This document shows, piece by piece, positions 45,682 to 58,590 of a stretch of 64,000 bases of DNA. Every line of letters begins with the position of its first letter. The first letter of the stretch is position 1. Origin of the DNA: Labia minor (Eukaryota > Arthropoda > Insecta > Dermaptera > Spongiphoridae); NCBI GenBank assembly GCA_963082975.1, contig OY720345.1, positions 78,399,034 through 78,463,033 on the forward strand, read 5' to 3'. The notes below the pieces were generated by a model. That model was not told where the DNA came from and did not search any database. It worked only from the letters and a program-made list of their open reading frames with translations. The translations under genes were made by a program, and so were the position numbers.

Positions 45682-46955
45682 ATGAAATTAATGATGAAAA
45701 TGAATACAGATCATTTGTTACAATGTATTCCTATCTTTAAGGGCGAGTCAAACGTACTCCAAAGATTTATTAATACGGTAGATAAAATTTATAGCGCATT
45801 TCCTTATGACCAGCACGAATTTCTCCTCAGGTACGTTAGAGATAAAATTCAAGGCCGTGCCAATGAAATGCTGACCCACGTAAATCTAACCATCTGGGAA
45901 GATTTAAGAAAGGATCCTAGGCACATATTTCGCGAAACAAAAAGCGAGAGTATAATCCCTACGATTCAAATTACAATAGACAATTCGCTCCCAGAAATCA
46001 CTCTCATTCTAATAATTATCAAAATTACCACCCCCCTCCCCGCTACCACAATTCGCAAGGCCCTTTTAATCATTTCACCTCACGAAATGTTAACCAACTC
46101 CCCCAATTTAGAAACAATGGCATGCCCCAACAAATTCTGGACCTAATGAAACCAGACGTAGAAGCGGGTAGACAGTCAGATTTTAATAGGCAAAAATTAA
46201 AAATAGAGCAAATCAAAAAAATAGAGGGTCAAAATGAAAATGTATCGTTTATAGACAATATAACTAAGTCAGACAAAATTGAAAAAATAAATATTGGGTT
46301 GGAAAATAGAGAAATTGTAATAAAAGAGCAGGTACCAGAAATAGTAAATTTAAAAGAAAGAATTGACCAGGCCCCGGAGGCAATGTCTATTAGCAAAATT
46401 CAAATTTCAAAAAGTCCAAATAGGGATAATAAAGAAAATATAGAAACAATAGGGAAGGGACCAGAGTGGAGAAAATTAAAAGAAAAAATTGACACATGCA
46501 TGAAAATAATTCCCAGTGTCCCGATAAAAGAATTTACAAAAAGGAAAAATATACCGATGGACGCAGTCAAAATAAATTCTAAGGAGCCCACAGAGGTAAG
46601 GTCATGGAGAAAGATGCCCATTGTTCTGATAGGTGTAGTGTCAGGTAGCGAAGAGCAAGAGAAATTAGAAATGGAAAGTACCTGCAATATAATTGATAAA
46701 TTTAAAACACACACCCCCCTTGGGCCCATTCAAATTAGAATAAATAAAAACAATAATTTTTTTTCAATCTCCTATAGAAAATACACGGGAGTTATATCGA
46801 ATAAAATTTTAATAATAAATAATAAAAACAAGGCATCGCATATTTCGAGACATTCAAAGCAAGGCACCCGTCCCAAGCTTTTTTATAGAAATCAATTAGT
46901 AGTTGTTTGCAAAATTAAATATCATATTGTGTTAGTAAATTATATTAGATCATGA
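45682..46955 (+). pseudogene. gag: Gypsy-type gag, frameshifted (Gypsy-3)
   Basis: The first frame (45682-46146) has IPIFKGESNVLQRFINTVDK and RYVRDKIQGRANEML, the matrix/capsid start of a gypsy-type gag. A frameshift near 45930 moves the reading to a frame with YHPPPRYHNSQGPFNHF and FRNNGMPQQILD, which joins a 277-residue frame (46122-46955) rich in Lys, Glu and Ile. No zinc knuckle is seen. It adjoins the outlying satellite units. Confidence 0.6.
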
Positions 46956-48090
46956 AGTTAATGATAGTCATAATATTAATAATAGTAATAATAATTCGTC
47001 TTGTCCCTATTCTGTAAATTTAAATAATAAAACTTTTGATACCGTAAATGAAATTGATAATAAGAACAATGATAGTGTTAAAATTAATAGAAATAATAGT
47101 TCTTCTTGTCTGTCTTCTGTAAATTTAAATATTAAAACGTTTAATACAGTAATTGAATTTGATAATAAAAATTGTGATAGTGTTAAAATTAATAGTAATA
47201 AGAAGCCTTTTAGTCCGTCTTCTGTAGATTTAAATAATGAAACTTTTATTACAGTAAGTGAAATTGATAATAAGAATAATGATAGTGTTAATATTAATAG
47301 TGATAATAATTCTTCTTGTCCGTCTTATGTAAAATTAAATGAAAAAACTTTTGAGTTAAGTAAAATATTAATTGAAATTAATAGTGTTAATGATATTAAT
47401 AATATTAGTCCTGCTAGTCCGTCCAGTGTAAATTTAAATAATAAACCTTTTGATACGGAAATTGAAATTAATAATAACACTAATCATAATGTTAAAAATA
47501 ATTGTAATAATAATCCCCCTCGTCTGTCTTATGTAAATTTAAAAGAAAAAATTTGTGAATCAATAATTGAAATTAATAATGTTAATAGTAATAATTGTCC
47601 TGATAGTCTGTCTTATGTCGTTCTGTCTGTGAATGAAAAGCCATCATTAACAGAAACCGAGCCTGAAATTAGCCAACGAAATGATCTCTCAAATAAACAT
47701 CCTAATGAATTTTTCCAGCACTTAAAAAATAAAATCGAGTCTATAAAAGTAACTAAAAACATACCTGCGGATATTGTCAATCGTACGTCCCATCATAGTC
47801 TAAATAAATCATTAATAAATGAAATTCTGTCTGAGTCAAGTCTGTTAACGGTTAGAAATAAAAAAATTGCTAAGTCTTCAAGTTTAAATGGAATAAGTCA
47901 TGAACCAAATATAGAAAAATATGTCCCGTCTCTCATAAAAAATTGGGAATTAGATAAAAGTCTGTCGTATAAAAAATATTTCTTGTTCAATAATGTCTCG
48001 TTCATGAGAGACAAAATAATTAAATTATCCCGTCTAGTCGTACCATTGTTTTTTTTAAAATTTAATAGGCAATTCATTTCAAGTTTATAA
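46931..48090 (+). pseudogene. Gypsy-3 segment with in-frame 35-residue repeats and an integrase finger
   Basis: One frame is open from about 46931 to 48090 but has no good Met start. Residues from 46960 to 47620 are tandem copies of a 35-residue unit (SVNLNNKTFDTVNEIDNKNN-like, then DSVKIN), present once in Gypsy-2 near 32490. The frame then matches the gag segment RNDLSNKHPNEF and jumps to an integrase-finger segment (KYFLFNNVSFMRDKI, LSRLVVP), ending at 48090. It is the same family as Gypsy-2 with different internal deletions. Confidence 0.65.
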
Positions 48091-48507
48091 TAGTCACTTT
48101 GGTATAGCTAAAAAGAAAAACCAAATGATTAGCCGTTCAGATTTATATTAGAAAATATTTAATTAAAATTGTAATGTCTGATTTCAATGCATTTAATTGT
48201 CTGTCACAAAGTCTGTTTTAAGAATTAGTTTTGAAGTATAAATGGAATAGAGGTTTCCAACTGTTTTGTCATTATCTTATAGGGAATGGTAAATTTCATT
48301 GGAAAATGATGTGTCTATAAAAAAATATAAATAAGAAATAATTGTCATTAAAATGAATAAAATTGGAAAATTATATACTTATAATTATGATAGAGGTGTA
48401 TTTTGTATTGAAACTAACAAAAAGAAAAAGTTAAATTTTTTAATTTATATTTTTAAAAAAAATAAAATTGTAATATGAAATACTATTTATATAAATGTCT
48501 TAATAAA
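48091..48507. other. Gypsy-3 3' region meeting the eIF4G 3' end
   Basis: About 48220-48350 is a diverged copy of the Gypsy-2 3' untranslated region. The element remnant therefore lies within about 150 bp of the eIF4G stop codon, in convergent orientation, and may overlap its 3' UTR. Confidence 0.5.
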
Positions 48508-51500
48508 TTATAATATTAAAATTTCACTCTCTTGTGAAAGTTCACCAGAAATAAAATCTTTAATTTCAACGTTTTGAGATTCCATTTCTTGACGTATAGT
48601 TGCAGGATTCTAAAACAAAAAAAATAATTGTTGAATTCGCAAAAATAAACCATTTTCTCTTTTTTCTTTATAATTACTAAATTTTATAAATTTATTTATA
48701 CATAAAAAATAGTTTTTTTTCCCTCAGAATCAATTTTCATCAAGTTATCTCAGAAACTCTAGTCTGACTTAAAAAGTTATGTTTCATCATTTTATTTAAA
48801 ATACAAAATTAAAATATGCATGTAAAATTAATTATAAATAATATAAACTGATTTATTATTCATTACCTGAGTCTTCACAATTATTTGAAATAAATGAGGA
48901 AGAAGTTTAGAACAATCAATATCTTTAATTTTAATAGCATCTCGGAATTGAGCCCAAGAAATGGATTTCGAAGTAATAAGTGGGGCTAAAAAAAATGAAA
49001 TAATAACTTATTATAGAAATATATCAAATCAAAATAATAATTTAGTTTTTTCAGCCCTGTTGAGCTTCAATCCATCATAGAGATCCGTAAATAAATTATC
49101 ATCATGTTTAAATTATTTATTATATATATAAAATGCTTAAGATGGAAAAAAATATTAAAAAAGTTTAATTACCAAGGAAATCCGCAGCAAAGTTCCAAAA
49201 CTTGGGAACATCAATGATAATATCTTTAGCTAAATCAAATATATCCATAAAACTAAAAATATAAATAATATTAAAATAATATAAATAATTATTAATTAAA
49301 TATAAAAATTAAGTTTAAACATACCCATTCAAGATATCATCAACTTTCAAAATATCATTTGATACAAGATGTATTAACATTTTAGAAATGCTTTCGCGAA
49401 CATTAACCGATCTTTCAATTCCAAGGTTAAGTAAAATATTAACAAATTCAGATCGTTGTTCTTCAATTAATTCCTCAAGAACATTATCTGAAAGTTCCTA
49501 TAATTCAAATAATTATAATTAATTGAAAGAAAATAATAAGATATATATAATTTAAAATCTATAAAATTCAGTAACGAGGAATTCCAAAATAAATCTTTAA
49601 TGAAATTATTAAGAAAAAGAATATTCATCATATATATATTACATATATATATATATATATATATAAGTGTGTATGAATCAAGAAAATATAATTACTTTTA
49701 AATTGTCGTTTGATAAATATTCATCAAGAATATTTGATGTATGTAGTTTCAGTTGATTTTCATCTAATTTTACTGGAGCTTTCAATAGTCCAGATGTTGA
49801 ATTGAGATTATGTGATGTATTTGGAGGAATAATTGGTCTTGTAGTTGGAGTAATATTTGAAGTTTGTCCAACTCCACTTGAAGATGTTACTGATGGGGAT
49901 ATCCCAACATTTGAAAAAGGGAGAGAATTATGGGCATCTCTATGTGATGATGATGAATTATCCCTTGAATTAGAACGAGAAACCGGAGGAGTTGCTCTAG
50001 CTAAATTGAAAAATATTCAAATAAAATAAGGTATTGCTAAAAATTTAAATAAATAGTTTATTATCATTATTATGCATTTATGGTTTTACCTTCATTTTTA
50101 TGTGAGCTAAGCATTCTTTTACGTTCACTTTCTACGTCCAATCCTAAAGTATTTGAAGATCTCATGAGATCTGAAGAACGTTTATCATCACTTGTATCTA
50201 ATGCAGCAAATTTGTTACTATTAAATGAAGCTGATTTTTTCTCATCCGTTTTCGTGGAAACTCCTCTGCGCCATTGTGAAAATTTGCCTTTATAGCCAAG
50301 TTGTAAATGGGTATCAAGTGACCCTTGCTATATAAGAGAAAAACATTATAAGAAAAATGAACTTTAAAACAAAATAATAATAAATTTATTTCAATACTGT
50401 TGATTATATTATATATTATTAGGCTGTTAAAGTAAATTATTTATAATTTTCGAAATAATATATATTAAAAAATTATTTTGATGAAAATTTGAGATTATAT
50501 TAAAAATAAAGTGTTAACTAACTAACCTTTAATTGTTTAATTTTTGTTAAATCAAAAGGAGCAGGCCTTCTCCAAGATACCGATTGCCATTCCTCATTTT
50601 CTGAAAAAATTTAATTTTTGATAAATTAATGAATTCACAAGAAACGAATATCAATCAATGGTTTTAATATATAATTAATGATTATTTATTTTTAAGGCAA
50701 ATCTAACTTGAGTGGACATGCTTTTACATTATTTTTCATTTTAAAGTCAATAGGAGCGAACTTACTAAGTTTTCTACGATCTTGAAGTCTATCATCCTTT
50801 CGAGGAGTATTCATAGTATTTAAATTAAGAGTTTCTATTGTCTCTCTTTCACGATCAGCTTCTTTTTGAATTTGATCGATAGTTTTTGGATTAGATTCAT
50901 CTCTTCTGGGAACCCATTTATTTAATCGCAATTCTTCCACATCTTGTACCATAAAACGGACCCGAGATGAAATTTCTCCTCTTCGATTTGCAAGCTGTTT
51001 CATTTGATCTATATAGGGACCGAGATCCTAAAAAAAATATTAAGATTAAAATTAAAAAATAATTATATATAATAGAAAGATTAAAATTATTAAATAATTA
51101 CCTGATAATTATTATTACTTTTACTTTCAAGATCTTTTCCAATTGTCGTAAGTAATTTACATAGACATTCTAAACTTTCTTCATCACCTCCGCTTAGTAA
51201 ATGTTTGATACATCGGATCATTATATTTACAGTCAACATCGATAATTTGTATAATTCTCCAATGAATCTAAAAATATATTTGTAGTTAAATGATAAATAG
51301 ATGAACATATAAGAGAAGAAATAGAAACTTTAATTTATAATGTTCAGATTTTAAAATCGTCAAAGATACTCAGAAACTCTAGTCTGACATAAAAAATAGT
51401 TTCATCATTTAAAAATAAATTAAGAAATAATTTATCATATAAATTTATCATATAAAATTATCATTATTTTATAGGCTTATCATTTTAAATAAATATAAAA

Positions 51501-54500
51501 ATCATTAAATAAAAAAAAAATTAACAATAATTCATTATTAATTTTTTATACAACTTCTGATACACCCGACTTTAATAGAAGAAAAAGACAAGTGTTCTAA
51601 ATAAATATTCAATCTTTCTTTTCTATTAAACAAATTATTAGTACCTTATATTTCCCAAGGATTTCATTCGAATTTTTCTCCAATCTTCATCAAATTGCAA
51701 TTGTAATTCTTTCTTTTTTTCCTAAAAATACAATTTTTTTCACACAATTATTAAAGAACGATTTATTAATATTTTCATTTTTTATTAATTATATTTAATC
51801 ATAAAGAAATTATCCTTAAAATATTTTTAGCTTCACTACTTTCATTAAATAATGTAATAATCATTTTATTGTTTTATTTAATCTGTATATATAATATAAT
51901 AACTTACGGGATCTACACAATTTTTAATTTCCTCAAGCTTTTTATCTTTATCAATTTCTGCTTCTTTATTTTTTTCAAATTCTTCTTGACATCTATTGAT
52001 TAAAATTTTTCGAAAATTACCCGTTTCAACTTTTTCACCAGGTTTTGTATTGGAAGAATTAGGGACCGCCATGTTTTGAAGAACTTTACACATTGTAGCG
52101 TAAGCAACTGAAAATGATGGCTCATCGACGGCCTAGAAGTAAACAATTAAATTTGAAATAAAAAGAAAAAGAAAATAATAATTTATTAAAAAAATTGGAT
52201 TAATTTAATACACACCTTATCGAAAACTAAATCGATTACACCTTTCAATCTTTGTGAATTATCAATCGGTAATTCTTTAACTTGATTTACCAAAGTATCG
52301 AACTTTTGAGGTGTTAATTTATTCAAAACACCTCTAACTCTTTTATATAAATCGTCTGTTTTTTGAATTTCATTATCTACATTAGGTATGGAAGTTCCTT
52401 TAAATCTTCCAGGTTTCCAAGCATTATCTGATTCATGAAGCTTAACATCTTCTTTGAGTGATATTGAAAATTGAATTAAATTTTGTTTTCCTCCTTTGTT
52501 AGGCTTGCCTTGTTGACTATTTCGTTTTGATAAGGTTTGCTATAGAATATAAAAAAAAATATTTGTAAATTCATTTATATTTATTTTTATTAGTTGAGAA
52601 ATTTTAAATTTTAAAATTTGATATTTACAGGCCGTAATTTAATTTAATAATTATTCTTTTAAAATAACAAGTAATAAATAGAAAATAATTTACCCTGGTA
52701 CTATTCATAACAACATCTAAATCTGGAAGATTATCAGGTTTCTTCTTTGATTCAGGATCATTCATTAACTCCAAAAGGAATTCTCGGCCATATTTCTTTT
52801 TACCAAGAGGATTAACCGGGCTCCATTGATCTAAATGTCAAAAATCAATTATTTAGAAATACAAAATATAAAAATCTAATTATATATATATATTGCAAAT
52901 TTTGGCCAGGAATAAAAATTTACCTTGTGAATATTTAAGATTACTTCGAGGAGTTGGCTCAGTTTTGTTTACAACAGGAACTGAAGGTTCAGTTTTTGTT
53001 TCGGTTAAGTGATTAGTAGTTTCTGTAGTTTCTGTATTTATATCATTTTTATTATCTAATTTCTCTTTTTCATCATTTTCAGATGATTCATTAGCTTTAA
53101 GAAACATGTTTGGAACAACGGCTAGTTTCTGCTCAAAATTATTATTTTGAATTGTAGGTGATTCAGGTCTTGAAGAAGAATTCGAAATACTATTGGATAT
53201 ATTGGAATTTTTATCTTCAATTTGTGAAGGTATATTGTTAGAAGTTTTAACTTCTAAATATTTTTCATCTTCTATAGATGAAAGATCTTTCATTATAGTT
53301 GGGGCCTGGTTGGCAGATACAGGAGGAGATGGCTCTCCAGAAACAAGTTGATCAATTGTTGGAGTAGCACTATCCGACAATTCAGGCTCAACACTTTTGG
53401 AGGTTGTAGTGAAAACGGAAGTGTTTGTACTTCCAACTTGACTTCCTCTTTTGGATTTTTTCTCGTTTGAACCTGAAAATCAAATAAAAAAAAACAAATT
53501 TAGAAAATGTTTATTTATATTAAAAATTAATTCAAAAATTCTGCAATAATATTCAATATATATAAGTGCAAAAAACTAAAATAGTTTTCAAAAATGCAAT
53601 TTCTGCCAAGACAATTGCAAATTTTCTGAATAATATCAAAATGTAAAATAGAAAAATTTTTCTATTTTTCAAAAAACTTTGATTAAATTTGATAATAAAA
53701 GAAAGTCTTCTAGAATTGAAACTTTAAAAAGTTGGTTAATACATTATTTCAACAACTCTAGTTTCGTCATTTTAATAATTAAAAATATAAAACTATCTAT
53801 TTCACTTATACATAAATAAATGGTACTTACTTTCATCATCGCTAGAATTAGAATTTACATCAGCCTGAGAATGAGTAGTTTCAGCAGGTTGAACATTTGA
53901 TAAATCAGGTAACGGTGAAAATTCTACAGGTAAAGCATTATTTTCAGCTTTAGTGGTGGTGAAACCACTAGTAGGAATCGAATCTTTAGATGGAGAAGGT
54001 TTCACCAATCTGAAACCATCAATATTATATTAAAACAAAATATATTTTTCTAATTTACTTAATTTATTTTCAATATAAAAGTGTTTTTTAAAAAAGTCCC
54101 ATTTTTAATGAAGACAATCTAAATTATATTTATTAAATATCCATAGTAAACGCATTTAACCAGTATCATTTTTGTAATATTTTATTTTTTTCTATGTCCT
54201 CTATAATAAAACTAATTTATGTGAATTTTAAATTCCTACTCTTATCAAATTTGTTTTTTTCACTTAAAATTTATAATATATAATAACTTTTATGGAATGG
54301 AATCATGATTACTATAATTAAATGTATGAATTAAATGGAATCAAATATATATCAAATGGGAAAATATTAGAAGAAAAATAATTGAATTAAAATATATTAG
54401 CATAAAAGACAAATTACTTGTTAAAAGAATGAAATATTTATAATTATAATAAAAGCGGATCATGAAATTAATATAATGAAATGAAAAAATGGAAAATTAC

Positions 54501-56689
54501 AAGACTAGTTTCGAGAATTAAAATATTAAGATAGCAATTAAAGAAATTCTTGTTTATATATATATATATGTATATGAGATCAGTTTTAGATGTAAACTTT
54601 AAATGTTTTTGTGATAAAAAGTGATTTTATTTCTAACTATTTCCATTAATTTTATGTATAAATTAATTATTTCTATTTTTATTAACTAGATCGAATATTT
54701 TATTTACGTTAAATATGAAACAACCTAAAAAAACTTATTATTGAAAATGATTTACCCGTCAAGATATCCCGCAGGAACAAAACGGCAAGATTCGTTAGAT
54801 GCAATATTTGATAAGGGGATTTCCCTCGGAATTGGACCAGTATTACAAGACAAAGTCTCGTTTGACGGAGCATTGCTCCCCGGAGCCGCACTAGGACGCT
54901 CCCGATCTTTCGACTTGGAAGTTTTCTCAGAGCGTTTCTAGAAAAAAAAAATCAGTTTTAATAATAATCATAAAATTTGCTTAAGAATTTATTTTAAGAA
55001 TCTCAATTTCGAGAATTTAAGGCTCGTGAATGAATGAACTATATAATGAATCTTTATAATATATTAAATCTTTGAACCTAATACCTGAAATATACCTAAT
55101 AAATGAAAATTATTCATCGTTTTTCGATAATTGTGTTTAAAAATTGATGAATAAGAGAAAAATGTGTCTCTCTATGTTAATGTTAAAATAATAAAAATTT
55201 GAAGTGAAAATTATATACCCCCATATTTCTAATTTATTATGTTTATGTCAGGCGTGAAAATTAGTAAAAAATTTCAATTAATTTACCTTACAGAAGCAAA
55301 AACATTTGAGACAACCCATATTTAATAAATATCCCCTGATAAGATTACCAGGGTACTGCCTATTATTTCAAATTTATTATTGAAGAAAAAAAAATGGATT
55401 GTTAACTGGTAAACATAAACAAACTCGCTATATCTAAATTCTTCAAACTCCTTAACATGAATAAATACGCAATCACTAAAATTAATGCGTAACAAGAAAG
55501 CAGAAAAACTCAAAATGCGTCCCAATTACAAAGGACTAAATTTCCATAAACCTTTCTTTAATCAAAATAGTCTAGTGGTTCATTTAAAATCAATTCTAAT
55601 TAGAGTATATAAATTATTTATCTTGGAGGAAAAATATATAACTTATCTATTAGTATGATTGTTAGGAAAAATTACAATTTAGAATATTCATAAATTTTTT
55701 TCTTTTTAAGAATCAATTTTTATCTATCACTTGGATTATTAATTAATAACTATTTATTTAGAGAATAAAAATACCTTAGCTGTATGTTTATTTTGATTAG
55801 CAGAAGGCTGTATATTTTTAGTTAAAAGTCAACAGGAGGAGATTTCTCCTTTTCATCTTTTATTTTTCCTTTGTCTTGAGAAAGATTGTTTGAGCTTTGA
55901 TTAATCGTTGGCCTAACATTTTTAATATTACTTGCTTTAATTTGTGAGCTATCTGACGTATTCATTTTTTTAACACACATGAACTGCTGGTGCATTGGTA
56001 TTTGCAGATACAACAGGGGGCTGTAAGTTCTACAGTCTGAAAAAATCAAGAAAATATTGTGATTTATTATAAAAAAAATCAAGAATGTAAAATTTTATAA
56101 TTTCATTTCTAAAAAATAAATTTTGTAAATTAATAATATTTAAATGAATAATTATTATGATAAATAAGTAAATTAGGTGAAAATATACTTTTCTGAGTTT
56201 GAGTTTGAGGTTGTTGACCTGTAGAAACAGGTTGCATTGGCATTGTTACCATAGAAAGTTGCATTGGATGCTGTTGTATAAGAGGTAATGACTGAGTTTG
56301 CGCACCCTGTTGAACTTGTTGTCCAGTCACTGCAGGGGCTGCAGGTCTTTGTGCTACATTATAATATACTGAAACAAAAAAGATCTTATGTTTAATATAA
56401 TTTAAAAAAATAATTTGTATCATTCATAATAAAATTAATCAAGATTAAAAAAATGATTTATAATTGAATTATACATACATTGATTGTTTTGATAAGGATA
56501 TATATTTTGAGAATTTAACATTAGATTTGGAGGTGTAGCCGAAGCAGTTGCTTGATAATAATTATGATGATTCTGTTGTCTTTGCTGGTTGGAAAATGAA
56601 AAGTTTGGCAGAAATTGTGGATATTGCAAAGCTATAGTAGGAAAGAAAAAATCGCTGATGGAACTCTTATTACATTCTTTTTTTAACAC
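48508..56689 (-). CDS. eIF4G: Eukaryotic translation initiation factor 4G (eIF4G), about 19 exons
   Basis: eIF4G scaffolds cap-bound eIF4E, eIF4A and the ribosome. Minus-strand exons: 56479-56631 (an in-frame ATG at 56689 may be the start, or an upstream exon is missing), 56189-56368, 55775-56036, 54756-54937, 53831-54009, 52924-53472, 52694-52830, 52216-52539, 51908-52132, 51645-51721, 51102-51267, 50766-51027, 50527-50600, 50090-50327, 49696-50000, 49325-49497, 49173-49252, 48867-48985, 48508-48609. All introns are GT-AG and phases agree from 54937 onward. About 1260 residues. The N-terminus is Gln/Ser/Thr-rich. [20 protein letters not shown] carries the eIF4E-binding YxxxxLL (exon 52694-52830). 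MIF4G runs from [20 protein letters not shown] to [15 protein letters not shown]3 runs from [20 protein letters not shown] to near the end. The protein stops soon after MA3, with no W2 domain. The frame fails near 55825. Confidence 0.93.
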
Positions 56690-56839
56690 ATTTTTTCTGT
56701 TAAGATAAAATTTGTATTATAAATAAATTTTAATTAATTACAAATCATTTATCAAGAAGTTATTGTTTAAACCACTAAAAAAATAATTAATTAGTGGAAT
56801 TGGAGTAAAAGTATATTTTTTAAATAAATATATATATAT

Positions 56840-57120
56840 ATATCTCCAGGAACTGACAAGCCCTGGTTCTATACAGCCCTGCACCAGCAGGACTACTTCA
56901 AAAACAAACAACTATAAGCAACAATAGATCGTGATGAGAATAACTCCAGGTGGTACCCAATTTACCCGTCACCTGGAGGATCCGGATCTTCACGAGCACA
57001 CAAAATGAAGAATAATGTTAACACCTAAAGAACATTCATATATGGGCCCACTTAACATCAATACCCTTAAATGTATGGGAGCTTTGCGTGATCCTAGATG
57101 GTCCAAACGCAAATAATAAT
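56840..57120. repeat. GC-richer block inserted in a TA microsatellite
   Basis: About 270 bp of mixed-composition DNA lies between (TA)n runs at 56830-56842 and 57120-57145. It contains CTCCAGGTG...CACCTGGAG, a perfect 9-bp inverted repeat near 56945-56979. No open frame on either strand. The class is unknown; it may be a short element that targets TA repeats. Confidence 0.5.
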
Positions 57121-57145
57121 AATATATATATATATATATATATAT

Positions 57146-57374
57146 TAAATTTTATAAAATGTTCTCAGAAAATATTATTATCATAATACAGGGTTATGCA
57201 TTATAATAAATAAAATTATTCAATGATTTATATAAATGAAATCAAAATAAATACAAATAATTTTTATCTGTTGCAAAAAATCGTTGAAATTTGAACACTA
57301 ATAAATTAAATTAATCTAAATTTATTTATTAATTATTGTATTTATTTTGTTTTCATCTTTTTTTTTTGACCTAA
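57146..57374. other. AT-rich DNA
   Basis: Nothing recognised. The start codon of the interrupted helix-turn-helix ORF follows at 57375. Confidence 0.5.
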
Positions 57375-57395
57375 ATGACTTTAAATTATAACGAC
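57375..57395 (+). pseudogene. First seven codons of the helix-turn-helix ORF split by BEL
   Basis: ATG at 57375 opens MTLNYND, which ends exactly at the 5-bp target site ACGAC. Reading resumes in the same frame at 63587, after the second ACGAC copy. See the downstream part. Confidence 0.6.
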
Positions 57396-58264
57396 TGTAT
57401 AGGAATTTTCCTGTTTTAAGAGAATTTCCGGGTTTCTGAAATATGGGCTAGACGGGGATATTTATTTCAAAAATGGTCCATGTGGAAACTTCTCTTCATC
57501 CCTTGTAGATTTAAAATATCTATATTAAATAATTACAAAGATTTGCAGGAGTTCGCCAATTCTCCCCTGAATTGCTATCGGGTAAAAGACAACGAAAATT
57601 ATATATATTAATATCTATAATAAATCAAAGACAACAAATTAGGTTTTATATACAATTATATTTAACGAAAATAATATTATTATATACAAGAATATTTAAC
57701 GAAAATGAGATTATTATATACAAGAATATTTGAAAAATTAATATTTTATTTGAAACATTAACAATTCGAAATATTATAAGAAAATATATATATTTATAAA
57801 TACCTTTAATCTGAGGTAGTTTCGATGATTGAACACAGCTCGTGTTATAAATATATTACGAGAGAGTAACGACAAAATGATAAGTTATGATCTAATCGTT
57901 CTATTTGATACGAATTAGAAATTACAAGTTAATTATCCAAAGGTACTATTTGTTACGAATTGGATAATTACGAAGGATTTTAATCAATGAAATTTAAATA
58001 CAAAAAACGAAGAAATATGAAGCCAATACGAGATGAATTAAATACGAAAGAGAGAAAACGAAATGAAAAGATGGCTTCCGACGAATTATACGAAATAACG
58101 AGAGTGTGACGAAGACGTCCGAAACGAAAAGATATCGAAAAGCAAGTGAATGAAGCCTCAAGGAGCTCATTCTAGATGAAGAAGACGGAAATCAGTTACG
58201 CCTTCTATTATACGATAATTGAACTAATTTTTAAACTACTAAATGATATTTAAGTTTTTATACA
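57396..58264 (-). repeat. BEL 3' LTR
   Basis: 869 bp, nearly identical to 62713-63581. Confidence 0.93.
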
Positions 58265-58590
58265 TCCTCCCTCTCCTTGAATTTACCCGACAATGGTATT
58301 ATGGAGGGAGGGTCAATTCAAGCTATCTCAATGTTTGCTCTTCTCTTCCATAGGGAGTTTCACCAATTTATGTACTGGTCGAGTGAATATCCCAGTTGGT
58401 GTTTGAACTTTGACTACTCGAGTTATATGGTCTAGTCCTGGACTTGTATCGAAATTAGTGACGGCCGACGAAAGTGCCGATAAAGGGCGTGAATTTAATA
58501 TCCCTTCGACAGAAGTAATTAGAGTGTAGAATTCAAGAAAAGTAAGTATTTGTTTTCCTATGGTTCTTTTTAAATGGTATTTACAGCTTT

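Noticed and set aside
54741-54941. Plus-strand ORFs within eIF4G (also 49802-50029 and 50080-50295)
   Set aside because: They are antisense shadows of well-supported minus-strand exons with matching splice phases.
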